Assembly (NCBI RefSeq): GCF_021347895.1
Contig: NC_067113.1
Coordinates: 46,911,474 to 46,975,473 of the forward strand
Direction of reading: 5' to 3'
DNA: 64,000 nucleotides
Origin: Acanthochromis polyacanthus
Taxonomy: Eukaryota; Chordata; Actinopteri; Pomacentridae
How positions within the stretch are numbered: position 1 is the stretch's first letter; each line of letters opens with the position of its first letter. Made by a program: the position numbers and the translations under genes. The notes below the pieces were generated by a model. The model did no database searches. It saw only the letters and a list, made by a program, of their open reading frames with translations, and was not told the origin of the DNA. Positions 1-12,198 of the stretch are shown here, piece after piece.

Positions 1-670
1 GATTTGTTACCAATGGAACAAGCATTCAAGAGACCAAGGTGGATCGTGAAAGGTGTCATTGAGGTAGTGTCCGAAGTGTGCAGCGCGATTGGACAAAGGC
101 AGCGGTTACGTGGGCACCAGCTGGTCCGTGCTGACGGAAACACGGAAGTGCGCTGCTCCGATGAACATCCACGACCAAGACTCAAGCGCTGTACAGGATC
201 CAGGACACCCGTGGTCCGAGCAAACCGCGGCGTGGATACGCTGTCACAAACATCGAGGAGCAGGATGTGGTGTAGACACCGAACGCGTCCTCCGCAGCGT
301 GCAGCGGCCGAGCCCAGGCGAGCAGCCTCACTCCTTCGCCATACCTGGACACCAGCCCGCGCTCCTTGCTTTTCCTCGATCTCCTGTGGACCTTGCCCGA
401 CGCCCGGAACAGCAACAAATATTCCGGTAAGTTTAAGTCAATGGTAAAGGGGTGAGGAAACGCCTGTTTATAACGATCCTGTGTATTAAACAGGCCCTCC
501 ATGGTCTCTTTGATACGAAACAGTGAGTCTCGATCATAAGTTTGTAAGGCCAAGGCACATCCATTAGTTAGTCGGGCTGATATGATCACATATGCAGAAA
601 AAATTATCATGAAAAGTTTACACAGGAGCAGAGCCGAGGCACCGCCAGTCACAGGCGCCATCTTAGCAAC
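1..670 (-). mobile_element. Possible 5' fragment of an L2/CR1-type LINE
   Basis: On the minus strand, from about 673 to 340, the reading contains TNGCALALQTYDRDSLFRIK, LPEYLLLFRASGKVHR and RSRKSKERG. The pattern 'YxRxxLxxI ... LP ... RRxRxxKRG' is typical of the start of ORF2 in fish non-LTR elements. The reading then drifts out of frame, and no endonuclease or reverse transcriptase is visible. The stretch is more GC-rich (1-420) than its surroundings. It could also be an unrelated decayed gene piece. Confidence 0.42.
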
Positions 671-1279
671 CAATCATTGAATTTTAAAAAAATTACATTG
701 ATTTACTATGAATTTACATGTTAAGTTCTGCAATGCCTAACTGTAAAATAACAAATACTAATTTAAATCAGCAAAAATATTGTAATTTTACAGATATTTA
801 CCACCCTTAAAAAGATATGTATACTAAGGATTGAAAAATTCTAATTAATTTTTCAGAAAATGCTGTATTACAGAGTTTACTCGATTTGTTAAATTACAGA
901 TAAATTAAAGTAAAATCATATTTAAAAACTATAAATTTGTTTAACTTTTTTTAAAAAATGACCAAAGATCTGTATTTTTACACACACATGTATATGTTTT
1001 TTTTTTTTTTTATCAGTGTGTGAATCTATATTTTTTGAGACGGTAATTGAATGCGTTGCAGCTCCTAAGTACAAATAATTCATTATTTTGCTCATGAGCA
1101 TATATAAAAACACCATATGGATATGATTTTCTGCAGGGGGAGTCCTTAAAATGGATACAATTAATTTAAAAAATGGTATCGGAACCCAAAGACAACATTT
1201 GCAGTCGACCTGAAGACAATATTCGTGTCCTTAGGCCAAACGCTGGTGAATAAAGTGAACAGAAAGACGACAAACCCAC

Positions 1280-1357
1280 CTGAGTGATGGTGTCACAGTT
1301 CAACACCTTCACCGGAGTCACATCTGGTCCTTCACCGTGAACCAACACCTGCAGAGT
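1280..1357 (-). CDS. plxnb2: Exon 30: Rho-GTPase-binding domain
   Basis: Codons 1501-1526, phase 0. It reads TLQVLVHGEGPDVTPVKVLN, then CDTITQ, aligned with human [26 protein letters not shown]. Choosing the acceptor TGTTGCCAG keeps the full human length. A second AG 9 bases downstream would drop TLQ. Donor GTGGGT at 1279. The next exon, expected to start VKEKI or similar, is not between 1 and 1279, so it lies outside the window. Confidence 0.93.
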
Positions 1358-3814
1358 CTGGCAACACAAACACACCTGTCAGTCTCAAAGAAGGGCAAAA
1401 TAACTTCAAAAAAAACACTCGGATTGTATAAAAACCAAACAGAAAAGCAGCAAATCTCCAACCTATGGAGGGTTTTCATATGTTAAAGTTGGTTTTCCTT
1501 CTGTTTATTGCTCTTCAGTTCTTATAAAAAGACAGTCATCATCGTTAAAACCAGTTTTCAGAGGTTTTTGTGTTGCTATGGATACAAATGATGACTGAAA
1601 AGATTCCTACTATGCAAACTGTTCACACAGCACCATCAACTCAACCTCATGACCCGCGTTACGGATCTTTTGTGACTATTTAAAGGTGCATATTTGCATT
1701 TTCAAACTGAAGCAGAAAAGCAAACAAACATTTTCTATGTCGGTCGGCAGCTAAATGATCTAACCTTCAAGAAAGGATCACCATGGCGACCAGAGGAGGG
1801 TTTTTGGCGGCCATCAGGAGACGATACAGCAGTTTTTAACAGTGACTTCACACATAAACGGACTAGAGAATTACAGTTTGTGGTTAAGAATGAGAAGTTG
1901 TTCTGACAGCTCTGATATATCTCACTTAAGATGTCGGCAAAAGTCAACTACTTTTAGACATAGAAATTTAACAGATATAGAGCTTTGTTAAAGGAGAAGT
2001 CTGGTTTATTTATATTTTATATGCACAGCAAAACGTGAAGACTTCTAGAGAGTTCTTCTGTAACATCTTGAGGTGTTTGAGGGAAAACATTTAAGACAAA
2101 CAACCCAAACTATGGTGCAACAGCATGTAGTAGCTCCAATGTACTGTGCATTTGGTCCCACCATGGTGAAATTACACTGGATTCTTGGCCACAACACCGC
2201 TCTACTCGCTAGATTTTCCTCCCTGTGACTTCTTCCATTTTATTAAAATGAAATAAAGCTGAAGGACCACGGTTTACACTGTTCATATAATAATAATCCA
2301 GTGAGTGTTATTAGTGTTGCAGGAGCACTGGGAGCAGACTGTCACTGCACCAAGATTTAAATCAGGTTAGTTTATTTACACACAGTGTCTAAGCTTCTCT
2401 TCTGTGTTAATATTAGCCAAGACAGCATCATTAAAGCAGACAGGATTTGAACCTACAGTTCTTCTGACAGGCGTCACCAGCGAACAGCAGCAGTTCAATG
2501 AGCTAAAAACAACCATCAGACCTGGCACGCAGTCAGTGTTACACCCATTAAAAACTAATGTGGCACCGTCAGAAACAAAACAACCACAAACGCAGCGATC
2601 GTCTCCCGTCTACAGTCGTGCAGAGACGCTTCACCTCTGTTGGGAAACATCAGAACGCTGCTGAACACAGCTGCTGTTTGTCTGGATGAGGCAGCTGCTC
2701 CAGTTATCTCTGAATGCAGAGGTTCAGACAGCTGACAACCAGCAGCGCTTCACCATCATCCCTAATACAGCTCAGGGAACCGGGTTACGTAACGGTGTTG
2801 GGGAAAAACAAGATTCCTGTAGTGACTTTTCAGAACAGCAGTGTCAAACATGCGAACCGTGGGCCAAAACCGGCCCTCCAGAGGGTCCAATCTGGCCCGT
2901 GGGATGATTTAGTAAAGAGTAAAATTACAGAGAAGACATTAACTGCAAAATGTAAATTAGGAAAATTATAAATTTAAAATCATTTCTAGACCATAACAAG
3001 TTGTTTTGACAATAAAGTAAAATACTGGACTGTTCACTGTTCTTGTCATTGTGTCTTGTTTTTGTTGTTTTTTGTCTTTTTTTGTTTCTCGTTTTTGTCG
3101 TTTTGTGCTTTTACTTAACTTGTGGTGGTTGTCTATTTTTTTTCCAATTTGTTTCGCGCTTTTGTCATTTTTTTGTCACATTTGCATCATTTGTCCATTT
3201 TTTTGTTTCAGATTCAGAAAACTTTTTTTGTCCCCGGGGGGGCAATAAAAAAATTGTCATTTTGTAATTTTTTTGTTGCTTTTGTTTTGTGTTGTCATTT
3301 GTCAATTTTTTTTTGTCATGTTGTTTCTCACTTTCGTCGTTTTGTGCCTTGTTTTTGTAATATTTAATACTATATATGTAATTTTACTTTTCTGTTGTCA
3401 GACAGCAGAACGAGGTTGAAACAGTGACTGAAACTCAGAAATTCTGAGCTAAAATACTGATTTTATGAAGCTGTCTGAGTGAAAAACAACGACTGCACTT
3501 TACAACGATCCTCAGAGACAAAGTTAGAAGTATGTTTGTGTTGGCTTGTGTCAGAGAGAGTGTCCTTCCTGAACGGGGCGGGGCCAGCAGCAGCATTTAA
3601 AGCTACAGACACTAAGTTCAATAGTCACGATGAAATCAGCCATTTTTTGTGGCATCCGTTAGCTTCTCTCCTGCTCATTAAACTGCATTTCAGTACAGCT
3701 GAACTCGGACACTAACATGGTCAGCAAAACTCACTGAAAACTTTTTACGCCTTTAAAAAAATTTAAAACACCAAAAATACTAATAAAACCTGCAGTATTT
3801 GCGTGTATACTAAC
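1358..3814 (-). other. Intron 29 (2.5 kb)
   Basis: No exon or RNA gene seen. It holds unique AT-rich sequence and the T-rich patch at 3035-3370. A short motif (GCAGGAGCACTGGGAGC, about 2320) reappears inverted near 16220, a hint of a dispersed repeat. Confidence 0.7.
3035..3370. repeat. T-rich simple repeat (TTTTGTC/TTTTTGTT units)
   Basis: Runs of T broken by GTC, GTT and GTG with no fixed longer period. Phe-rich frames across it arise only from composition. Confidence 0.75.
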
Positions 3815-3961
3815 CAGCACTGAGTACTCGACGTCGTCTCCCAGCAGTCCTGTATCGTTCAGGGTGTATTTGGCTTTCTTTATCTTGGCGTCCACTGGAC
3901 CTTTTTCCACCTGGTGCTTCAAAGCCTTGTACAGTTTGTATAAAGGTTCTCCAGCAGTGTC
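3815..3961 (-). CDS. plxnb2: Exon 29: end of first GAP segment, start of Rho-binding domain
   Basis: Codons 1452-1500, phase 0. It reads [20 protein letters not shown], then [16 protein letters not shown] and [12 protein letters not shown]. The human counterpart is [21 protein letters not shown], and GLLGDDVEY is the conserved entry to the Rho-GTPase-binding domain. Donor GTTAGT; acceptor TTTTTAG. Confidence 0.95.
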
Positions 3962-5034
3962 CTAAAAACAACAACGTCAACGTTTTAGACACATTAGTTT
4001 GACAGAACAAGACAAACTTAATGATACACTATCACACACCCAATGTATTCTCAAACACAAGAGCAACTTTTAAACCAGCGGTGCAGAACTTTGGTTAACT
4101 GCACAAACATTTCTGAGATGTATTTATGGTATATTTCCTTTTCTTTCTGTCGTTTCGGGAGTTTTGTTTCTATCTGGAGCATCAGAAACTTTTCTTGGAT
4201 GTTTTGGTTGATGTAAAACGGATTGAAAACTGGTGAACCAACACAAATATCACCAGAGAGACCAGACCTAAAAGTAAGATGCACCTTTGCATTGTGTCTC
4301 TTCAATGTAATGGAGGTTCATTTATGGCCTAAACTGCAACTTTAGGGGAAAAAATACAACCTGCACCTGTTAAATCACCAGAATATCACCTTTATATTGC
4401 GATAAATCTTTATTGTAATACATTTTCTAGCTTAAAAAAGTAAACAAATTTGTTTTCTAGCAGCAGAATTGTACATTTAAAGGTTTGTCGGGTCTATAAG
4501 ACACCATGAAGATAGATTTTTCTACCTATTCAAAGTGTTTAAATACAGTAAAATTAGATATTTGTGAAAGCCACATATATAACGATATATTATCTTCTCC
4601 ATGTCGAACTAAATAATCAGTTGTGGGTTCGATTTTAAGGAGTTTGGTTGCCCTGCAGTCTTAACTTGAACTTTTGGACTCTTCCAGGACTGAGTTTGGA
4701 CTAAAATCAATCAGAATTCAGCTGTCGATCCTGATGACAACATGAGAAAACGTCCACAGTGAAAACTTGTTCTGCAGCCGGAGAGTCTGGAGGAGGATGT
4801 TAAATTATAGAAACAGCAGCAAAACATCCTAGGTGCTGCTGTCAGGTAAAAAAAAATCCCAAATTGGTCCAAACAGAACAAAAAATAACACAGGTTCGAG
4901 TGCAGGTTTGAACAAGGAAAGTTTCTTAGAGTCAATTACAACTGAAGAAACGACGAGAAGAACCGACAGAAGAGATGTAAAAACAAATCAAAGGACAGGA
5001 AATAAAACAGAATAAGTGAGAGAAAGTGTGTTAC
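3962..5034 (-). other. Intron 28 (1.1 kb)
   Basis: AT-rich, apparently unique sequence. I see no repeat array, no RNA gene and no conserved coding fragment in it. Confidence 0.6.
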
Positions 5035-5101
5035 CCGCAGGAACTGGTAGAGACAGATGGACATCCAATTACAAAGCATCCTCTCCACCACCGTCTCCGA
5101 C
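5035..5101 (-). CDS. plxnb2: Exon 28: GAP domain
   Basis: Last base of codon 1429 and codons 1430-1451. It reads [20 protein letters not shown], then LR, matching [20 protein letters not shown] in human. It is the shortest exon of the set (67 bases) and has no long frame of its own. Donor GTAACA; acceptor TTTTTGTAG. Confidence 0.94.
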
Positions 5102-5239
5102 CTACAAAAAAAAAAAAAAACACAAGAAAAACAAACGTCAGATCTAGCAGGAGTCGCTTTTCCGTCACTTCAACGATCAAAAAAAGGCTCAGATTGACCG
5201 ACAGGATGAATAAATGAAGAGCTGTGATGTGAATTCTAC

Positions 5240-5421
5240 CTCCTCAGCATCAGTTTGGGGTTCTTGTTCTGCACGTGTTCGTCCATCAGCTCCAGCAGCA
5301 GCGTCCTCATGATGTCGGTGTAATACTCCAGCTTTCCGTGCAGCGCCACCGTCAGGAGGGAGGCGAAATAACCGCGAGAGCGAGCGTTGAAGTCCGGCCG
5401 ACTCTCCAGCGTGCGGATGAA
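5240..5421 (-). CDS. plxnb2: Exon 27: GAP domain, first arginine
   Basis: Codons 1369-1428 plus two bases of 1429. The frame [40 protein letters not shown] and LLLELM matches human almost residue for residue. The longer frame over the same bases is an out-of-phase shadow. It ends KLMLR plus a split arginine; this RR pair corresponds to the arginine pair reported as needed for plexin GAP activity. Donor GTAGAA. Confidence 0.95.
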
Positions 5422-6977
5422 CTAAAGATTCATGAAAGGAAACCACAACACCAGTTTGACCACAGAAATAAGACACATTTCTAGATTTTACCTCCAAACA
5501 CAGACTGCAATCTATTACCTGAAAAGTTGATGCTTGTGTGAGAGTTGGCATGCGAAACTTCAAAATTAACCAGATTATCAGAGCTACTTTACTTCAAGAT
5601 AAAACTAAAGGTAGTATCAAGGCAGAAAACTGTTTGCAGGTTTGCTAAACTTATGAATTTGTGCATTTTCATCCCTATAAATATGATGATTATTATTAAT
5701 CTGTGCATATCTCCAGTTGTTCACATGACATGCTCTGTAAAGTTACACATTCCTGCAAACTGTGGATATTTCTACAACTTTTTATTACCTAAATCTCTTG
5801 TTTATCTGACTTTTAACATTTGATTTAACTTCAAAATCTTTTATCCTGCTTGTGAAATTCTCTACTTTGCTGCTGTGCACCAGATTACCCAATTAAATTC
5901 CTGCATGTGGAAACCAATTCACATCAGTATTGAAGCAAAGATGGCAAAATGTGATGAAAGGTGATTAAAAATTGCAGACAAAACTGTGCGAAAATTTTCT
6001 ATAAAGATTTTAAGTTTGATGTGTTTTTTCAGTAGAAGCTAAAATTTTGCAAATTTCGCAGGTACTCAGGATGTTTACAATTGTTTTTGACAAATTTTTC
6101 TACATTTTTTCTTTAACATTTTGCAAAAGTGTGGTTTGAGTTAATTAACACTACGATTAATCAGATTAATCAAAAACAGGAGCGCTTAGTTGTAACTTGT
6201 ATGTTTGGTTCTTAAAGTGCAATATAAAAATAGATCTATATGGTTAAAAGCACATATTATTGAATATTTAAAGTTCAATTTAGATTGAAACTAACTAGTC
6301 TTTTATTACAAACAATCCTTTATCCTTTATTATTACTATTTTTAATGTATTTCTTTTTTAACTGTGTATTTATGAATCTCAGTTTTTTGTATATAAAACT
6401 ACATCAGTATTATATTTAAAAGCTGAATTCTCTGGTGAATATATCTGAGGAAATCCATATTTATCTTTGATCAAATTTGATTTAGAAATAATAAATTGGA
6501 GAGGAAAATGTTTTATTGGTGTTGCTGCTGGACTTCATATCAGTTCTGTAAATAAACCTTTGGAGCCTATGAACTGAATATTTTATGAAGCGTTTCTACG
6601 CGTTTTTATTATTATTTATATTGTTTTATTACTGCTGTTGCCTGCGTTGGTGTCATCTCTTTATTAACGTCTTCTCACTCCTGATTTGAATTTACTGCAT
6701 GTTTTCCACATTAAAATATCCTCCAGTGCATTTTTATTGACCATCTGTTGCTTCGATTTTGATATTTCTTGCTCATAATAAAGAAGTTTTGGGGTGATAG
6801 AAGGTCAACAGCATCGGCAGTGTTTCGGCTGGGAAAAAATATAATGTTTACAGCAAAATATCAACATTTCTCTGAGAAACGCCAGAAACTGAGACTGTCT
6901 GACAAAGAGACAGGCGCAAAAATAAGGACGAAATCACGCCGAATGGGAGCGAAGAAGAGCTAAAGCTTCAAACCCAC
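5422..6977 (-). other. Intron 26 (1.6 kb)
   Basis: AT-rich sequence with poly-pyrimidine and TTATT runs. Nothing further recognised. Confidence 0.6.
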
Positions 6978-7207
6978 ATTGATGAGGAAGGTTTTGCTGT
7001 TGAGCAGGTTGGAGAACTGGTTCAGGGCCTGAGCCACGGTGGCCCTGCGGACTTCTGGGATTTGGATTTTTCCCGTGATCATGGGGTCCTTGGCGCCGTC
7101 GATGGAGGGCAGGAAGAAGTTGCGGTCGGTGTAGGTTTTGTAGTCCAGGAAGGGGATCCGGCCTTCGCTCAGGTCGCTGGTGTGGTCCTCCATCTCAATC
7201 ATCAGAT
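6978..7207 (-). CDS. plxnb2: Exon 26: cytoplasmic GAP domain, first part
   Basis: Two bases of codon 1292 and codons 1293-1368. It begins [20 protein letters not shown] and continues [21 protein letters not shown] and [15 protein letters not shown]. This is the most strongly conserved plexin block and the clearest evidence for B2 identity. Donor GTGGGT, phase 0. Confidence 0.97.
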
Positions 7208-10200
7208 CTGACAGAACAACAGGAAAGAAAAATTGAATTTAATGCAACGTACCAAGAGAGCAAAAGATCACAAATAAATTTAAACAGCTGAAAGAGTTAA
7301 AAGGAGAATCGGCAAATCTTCACACGTAGAAAGCTGTAACATTGAAATATGGGGTGTTTCTTATGGAAAAATGATTTAAAGTACAAAAAAGGGCCCTTGT
7401 GTTGGTTTAAACTTCAAAATAATTACAATAAAATAAAATGACTGCTCAAAGGAAAATTCGCCAATTTTCACATTTAAGAAGCTGAAACACTGAAATATTT
7501 GGTATTTCTAAATGGAAAAAAAAGATTAAAAGGTGCAGAAAATTGTGTATCAGTCAATTAAAAAATGATTGCAAACATTTTAAAATAACTGAAGCGGTTA
7601 AAAGGAAAATTTTTACGTTTAAGAAGCTGAAAGCGTAGAATAGTGGAAGAAGATGCCCCCTGTATCATTCAGATTTCAAAATCAGAGCAAATAAACTAAA
7701 GTAACCGAAGCAGTTAAAAGGAAAATCAGCAAATAATAATTATACTTAAAAAGCCCAAACATCGAAATATTTGGTATGTCTGAATGAAAAATGATTAAAA
7801 GTACAGAAAAAGGCTCCTTTATTATTGAAACTTTTAAATGAAGAAGCTGAAAGATTAAAATATTTGGTATTTCTACATGAAAAATACTTATTAACAGTCA
7901 ATTAGATTCTAATCAATCCTGTAATTGTTTCAGCTCTACTTGTATTTACTGTGTTTCAGTTAAATCTACATGTTTTATCTACTTTTTAAATATATTTTCT
8001 TTGTAAAATTCCACTGCACTGTGACATATGTGGTTATACTAAGAGGCTCAAAGCTCATGAATTTACCATGAAGCAGCATTTCCATGATTTTTTTACAATC
8101 TGTGCTTTGGATTCTTGTGTCTTCATAAATATTTACAAGGAGGGTTCAGGATCTCTGACTGAATATTCTCCATCTGAGTGTCAGTTCAATAACAGAGCTG
8201 TCAGATTCAGCCCACCGAGTTCACAGAGGAGAACCCGGAGGGGAGTTTTCTGACGTCTTACTCGGACTTCTGTTCGTTCTGCTGAATTGCGTTGGCTCAG
8301 GTTCACAGTATGGAGATGAACTGTCAAAGTGGCAGCGTTCTCTAATTGAGAAACGCACAACGTGACAAGATGCTGAGAGAATTTCTGCAGTTTCTGCTGC
8401 GTCTGCTGCTCGGATCGGACAGCGGAAAGCTTCACGTTGGCCTCAATCAGCTCCGAGTTTACCGGATGATTTAGCTGTTGGGACGGACGTGGACGTCGAC
8501 ACTTTAAATTACTTCATCATCTGTTTTTATTGCAGTGTTTGAGGAGAGTCTGCATCTTTCACTTTCTATTAAACATTCAGAACTTAAGCATGGAGCTGAA
8601 GTTTAGGATGGACTTATGCAGAACCAGGCTCAACGTAGAAATAAGGAAATATGGTGGACAGTTAAGGAGAAGCTTCTAAAGGAACTTAAAGTCTGTCATC
8701 GATTTAACCTTAAAGCTCATCCATGAGTTTTTTTTTCTACAAAAATCAACCCTTCCTGCCTTAAAATATCCTGTAACTCTACAGCATTCACTTTCCTAGA
8801 ATGTTTAGATCTATGAAGTTCAGACACTTCATTGCAGCTTGAGCACACCGGTTCACCATCTAGTCCCCTAATAAGCTGTAAAACTACTCTACGTTACACA
8901 GTCGTAATAATAATTTTAGGAACTGAGCTATACATGTACAAATTGGAAATCCGAATAGGAATAATGATACAAAAAACTCCACCTTGCAACTACACATGAT
9001 TGGTTCTTTAGGTTTGTTACGTATCAAACCCCCAATTTTTGAGACTTTCATTGATATGCTACAGTTTTAAGGTGGAAATTCATGATTATGTCACTCACAA
9101 TTAATTTTCTAGATGAATAAAACACATAAAAACACCATAAAGAAATATTAACAAGGCAAAAAAACGATATATCGTAGCGGACAGAGTCTTTAAATCTGAG
9201 ACATGTATGCTAAGCTAAAGCTAATCTCTTGTTTCCATGTAATTTTAGCTTCTTATCAGTTAACCTGCATAATACAAGGGGGACTACATCCCCTAATGTT
9301 CAATGCAAAAGAAAAGCGTTTCACTGCAGATGGATGGAAAAGCTATAGTTATATGGAACCAGTATTACAGCCACTAAGATGTGGACCCAGTTTGGGGAAA
9401 TATTTTGTCCCAGTTTGACTTGATTTCATGGTTAAAAATCAATTATTGCAGGTTAATGTGTGGAAAAAGTGAATTTATTGGCAATCTGTCCATTATTTTT
9501 TAATATTTCCTGTGTAAAATTTAAAGTTTTGATTTGGTAGCGATGCTATAAAAGATATAATCAGGAATCCTCTATTAATAATAATAATAAAAAAAATCAA
9601 GTTTTAGGGTGTAATATATTTTTCTTTAATGAATGCCAGAAATTTTCTTTCTAAATTCTTGGTGCACAATGTTTAGGGTTTCTCCAAAAACCTCTGCCAA
9701 AGTTTAAATTTTCAGCTTACTTGAGGCAAATTTTGTAAAAACGGTAGTTTCACAAACACACTGAAGATCAAAGAGGTTCTTCATTGGAATGAATGGAGTT
9801 CTGACTGATGGATGTGAGGAAACACTGGCAGCTGCAGACAGCAGATGTGGAAAATATAAGACTGGCAGACGTCCGTTAGGATTCTACTTTGACTGATGCC
9901 CAAATGTCGCCTCTGTTCTTATTCTTGAGCATAAATCTGTGCAGCCTTAGAAGATAAGAAACAGGATTCTTCTGTGCGTTGGCATAGATTTAGTTTGAAC
10001 ATAATGGGAGGACACATCAAACAGGGAACTGGGTGTTTTATTTGCATCAAACACTTAATTTCCTGCATTATGTTAAGTTTTTTTTTTTTGCATCAATCTG
10101 TGTCTTTTCTGCACTAATGGGGGAAATGTATGATTTATTCTCCTGTAGATCAACTCCTTTCATATCATCTCCTTTAGGTCCCGTCCTCGTCTGTACATTT

Positions 10201-10424
10201 AGTTTGTGGAAATCACCTTTATGAATCTGTGTACACCGTTGTTTCAAAGCTGAATCATTAGAAATAATTGATAAACCTCTAGACTTCAAAAGCTCAGATG
10301 TATTTCATCAGGATTTTAAGCCAATGTTCAAAACTCTTAATACCGATTTCCTTTTATCTGCCCCGAAATCCACACCCAGGCTTCTGTTTCCATCCACCGA
10401 CGAGATCTATGAGACTTTCTTTAC
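7208..10424 (-). other. Intron 25 (3.2 kb)
   Basis: Contains the degenerate tandem repeat at 7270-7900. The section 8160-8480 is more GC-rich but shows no exon. The remainder (8500-10400) looks unique and holds no recognised gene. Confidence 0.6.
7270..7900. repeat. Degenerate tandem repeat, about 120-160 bp unit, five copies
   Basis: The phrases 'AAGAAGCTGAAA', 'GAAATATTTGGTATTTCT' and 'AATGATTAAAAGTACAGAAA' return about five times between 7320 and 7880, with variable spacing from small deletions. This indicates an old, diverged local amplification inside intron 25. Confidence 0.7.
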
Positions 10425-10525
10425 CTGTGAACTCTTTCTTGCAGCGATCTCGAACACTTTCCTCCAGATTCTCCAGCTGGTGTTTCACCTTCTCGTATTC
10501 TCGTTCCGCCTGCTGACTCTTCCTC
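10425..10525 (-). CDS. plxnb2: Exon 25: juxtamembrane coiled coil
   Basis: Last base of codon 1258, codons 1259-1291 and one base of 1292. It begins [20 protein letters not shown] and ends [12 protein letters not shown], nearly identical to the human juxtamembrane helix that mediates receptor dimerisation. Codon 1292 (G|AT, D) is completed in exon 26. The donor is GTAAAG. Confidence 0.96.
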
Positions 10526-10612
10526 CTGTTAGCAAATCGTAAAAAACAGTAAATATTCCGATGTACAAGCACGTGCGTCTGTGCGTTCATGTAAAACGTC
10601 TTTGAGTCCAAC

Positions 10613-10749
10613 CTGTAGCAGTAGACGGAGATGGCGATGAAGAGCAGCATCGGTACGATAACCGCCGGGATGATGATGGCCAGAGGAATGTCGTCTTTTC
10701 TGGCGTAGTAAACCGAACCGACCATCCACTCGCCGTGACCGAACTTCAC
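10613..10749 (-). CDS. plxnb2: Exon 24: transmembrane helix
   Basis: Codons 1213-1257 plus two bases of 1258. It begins [20 protein letters not shown] and then has a hydrophobic span from about 1233 to 1255 ([20 protein letters not shown]), ending SVYCYR. The SVYCY end is shared with human plexin-B2. Donor GTTGGA is a weak match; splitting codon 1258 there gives the arginine of YCYRRKSQQ. Confidence 0.95.
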
Positions 10750-11068
10750 CTGGAGGGACAAAAATCATCCTGAATGTTTGAGTTCATGAAGGTCTCCTCT
10801 GCCAGTTTATTTACCTGTAACTTCACTCAAATGTGTTGAGAAGCACTTCATAAACAAAATGTACCATTTAAACACATATCCAGAGTCAAAATCCACATTT
10901 AAGCTAAAAAATACCTCCTTTAAATCTCTTACTAAAGGCAGTATTTGTTTCTCCAAAACAGAGGTTAGATTAGTGCTGCCTATCCGCTAGCACATGTATC
11001 ACTTTGGTCATCTCAGGATGTTTTAAATGTAAAATATATATAATTTAATAACTTCTGAGTGTTTTTAC
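10750..11068 (-). other. Intron 23 (319 bp)
   Basis: Short intron between the cleavage-site exon and the membrane exon. No feature seen. Confidence 0.6.
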
Positions 11069-11164
11069 CACGAGCTCCAGCAGGTCGTTGGTCGTGTCTC
11101 TTCTCTGACGTTTGAATCTGGACTTCGGCTGCGACGACGGAGCCTCCAGGATCAACTTATCGTC
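11069..11164 (-). CDS. plxnb2: Exon 23: basic cleavage-site exon
   Basis: Codons 1181-1212, phase 0. It begins DDKLILEAPSSQPKSRF and continues KRQRRDTTNDLLELV. The motif R-x-K-R-Q-R-R, ending at R1202 and followed by D, matches the furin-type consensus. It lines up with human KRRQKRDTTHN at the same place just outside the membrane. Proprotein-convertase cleavage is known for plexin-B1 and plexin-B2. Donor GTAAAA. Confidence 0.9.
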
Positions 11165-12030
11165 CTGCATTAATGATTACAATACAGCAGAGGAAGGTTA
11201 ACGTTAAACAAAAAAAAACGTTTCTAACCTTCATGGCTTCAACTCAAAATCTAATATCACAGGTGGAAAACGCCCTGAAGCTGTTTACTGTCAAATAAAT
11301 ATTATCATTCTTACTTTTTAGATGGAAAAATATTTATTTTACAGTCAAAATATTTCATATTATCAGTGCGGCTGCAAGTATAAGCACACTTCAAACAAAA
11401 AAAATGCAGATTTACAATTAAAAAAGGGAAATTTCATGATAGATATTTAACAAAACAAATTCAAAAAAGGAAAAATGAACAAAATAATATAAACCACGTC
11501 ACATTTTAGTTTGATTATTCTGTCAAATCAGCTGAAGTCTGACCCTAACAGGATAAATGCACTGGCGACAATTGGTCCAAATTCTGAAAAACTTTAATTT
11601 TTTTCATGCAAATTATTTGCAAAATTTGAATTTTACTCAAAAAATAGAAGAAAAACAAGTCAAAAGTGCTATCAGAGGTGTTTTCTACCACGAAATCAAC
11701 TGATTTACAGAAATATCTGTCAATTGTGAAGAGGTCAAAACTTAAAGGAAGAAAAACAGAATTTGATTTTCAATTAAAAATCTTCAAAAAAAGACCTTTT
11801 TTATGCAGTTATCCAGAAACAGCGGATGCAACATAACAAAACAGAAATAACAAGAAAAACATTCAGAGAGCGCAGTACTCCAACGCTGCTCAGTCGTTGT
11901 ATGATTTTTGACCCATAAGTCATGATACGTCTGTGTAAAATGTGTATTTTGGATGGTTTTCTTTACAATTAGCCTTTATAAACCCCTGCAGCTTCACTTC
12001 TTCCTCTTACAGGTGAGTTAATTATTTTAC
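11165..12030 (-). other. Intron 22 (866 bp)
   Basis: A-rich sequence on the plus strand (T-rich in the transcript). No repeat family or RNA gene identified. Confidence 0.6.
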
Positions 12031-12114
12031 CTGCAGGATGTTAACGTGACAGGAAGCATCTCCAACAAACGCCTGAGCCTCTGGGGCCGTCATCGCTTTG
12101 GAGAAACCTCGACC
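12031..12114 (-). CDS. plxnb2: Exon 22: membrane-proximal extracellular region
   Basis: Codons 1153-1180, phase 0. It reads GRGFSKAMTAPEAQAFVGDA, then SCHVNILQ, matching human [20 protein letters not shown]. Donor GTAAAA; acceptor TTTTTTTTGCAG. Confidence 0.92.
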
Positions 12115-12198
12115 CTGCAAAAAAAACAGGATGAATTCGGCAGATAGAAGAAGAAATAAAGGGCAACGTTAGGGGTAAATTTGGGCGTCTGTCCTCAC

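Noticed and set aside
182..673. A host gene exon at the left edge (163-residue minus frame), for example the next plexin exon
   Set aside because: It contains none of the expected Rho-binding or second GAP motifs; the LINE-like reading fits better.
5189..5563. 124-residue minus-strand frame over exon 27
   Set aside because: Out of phase with neighbouring exons; the correct frame reads [15 protein letters not shown].
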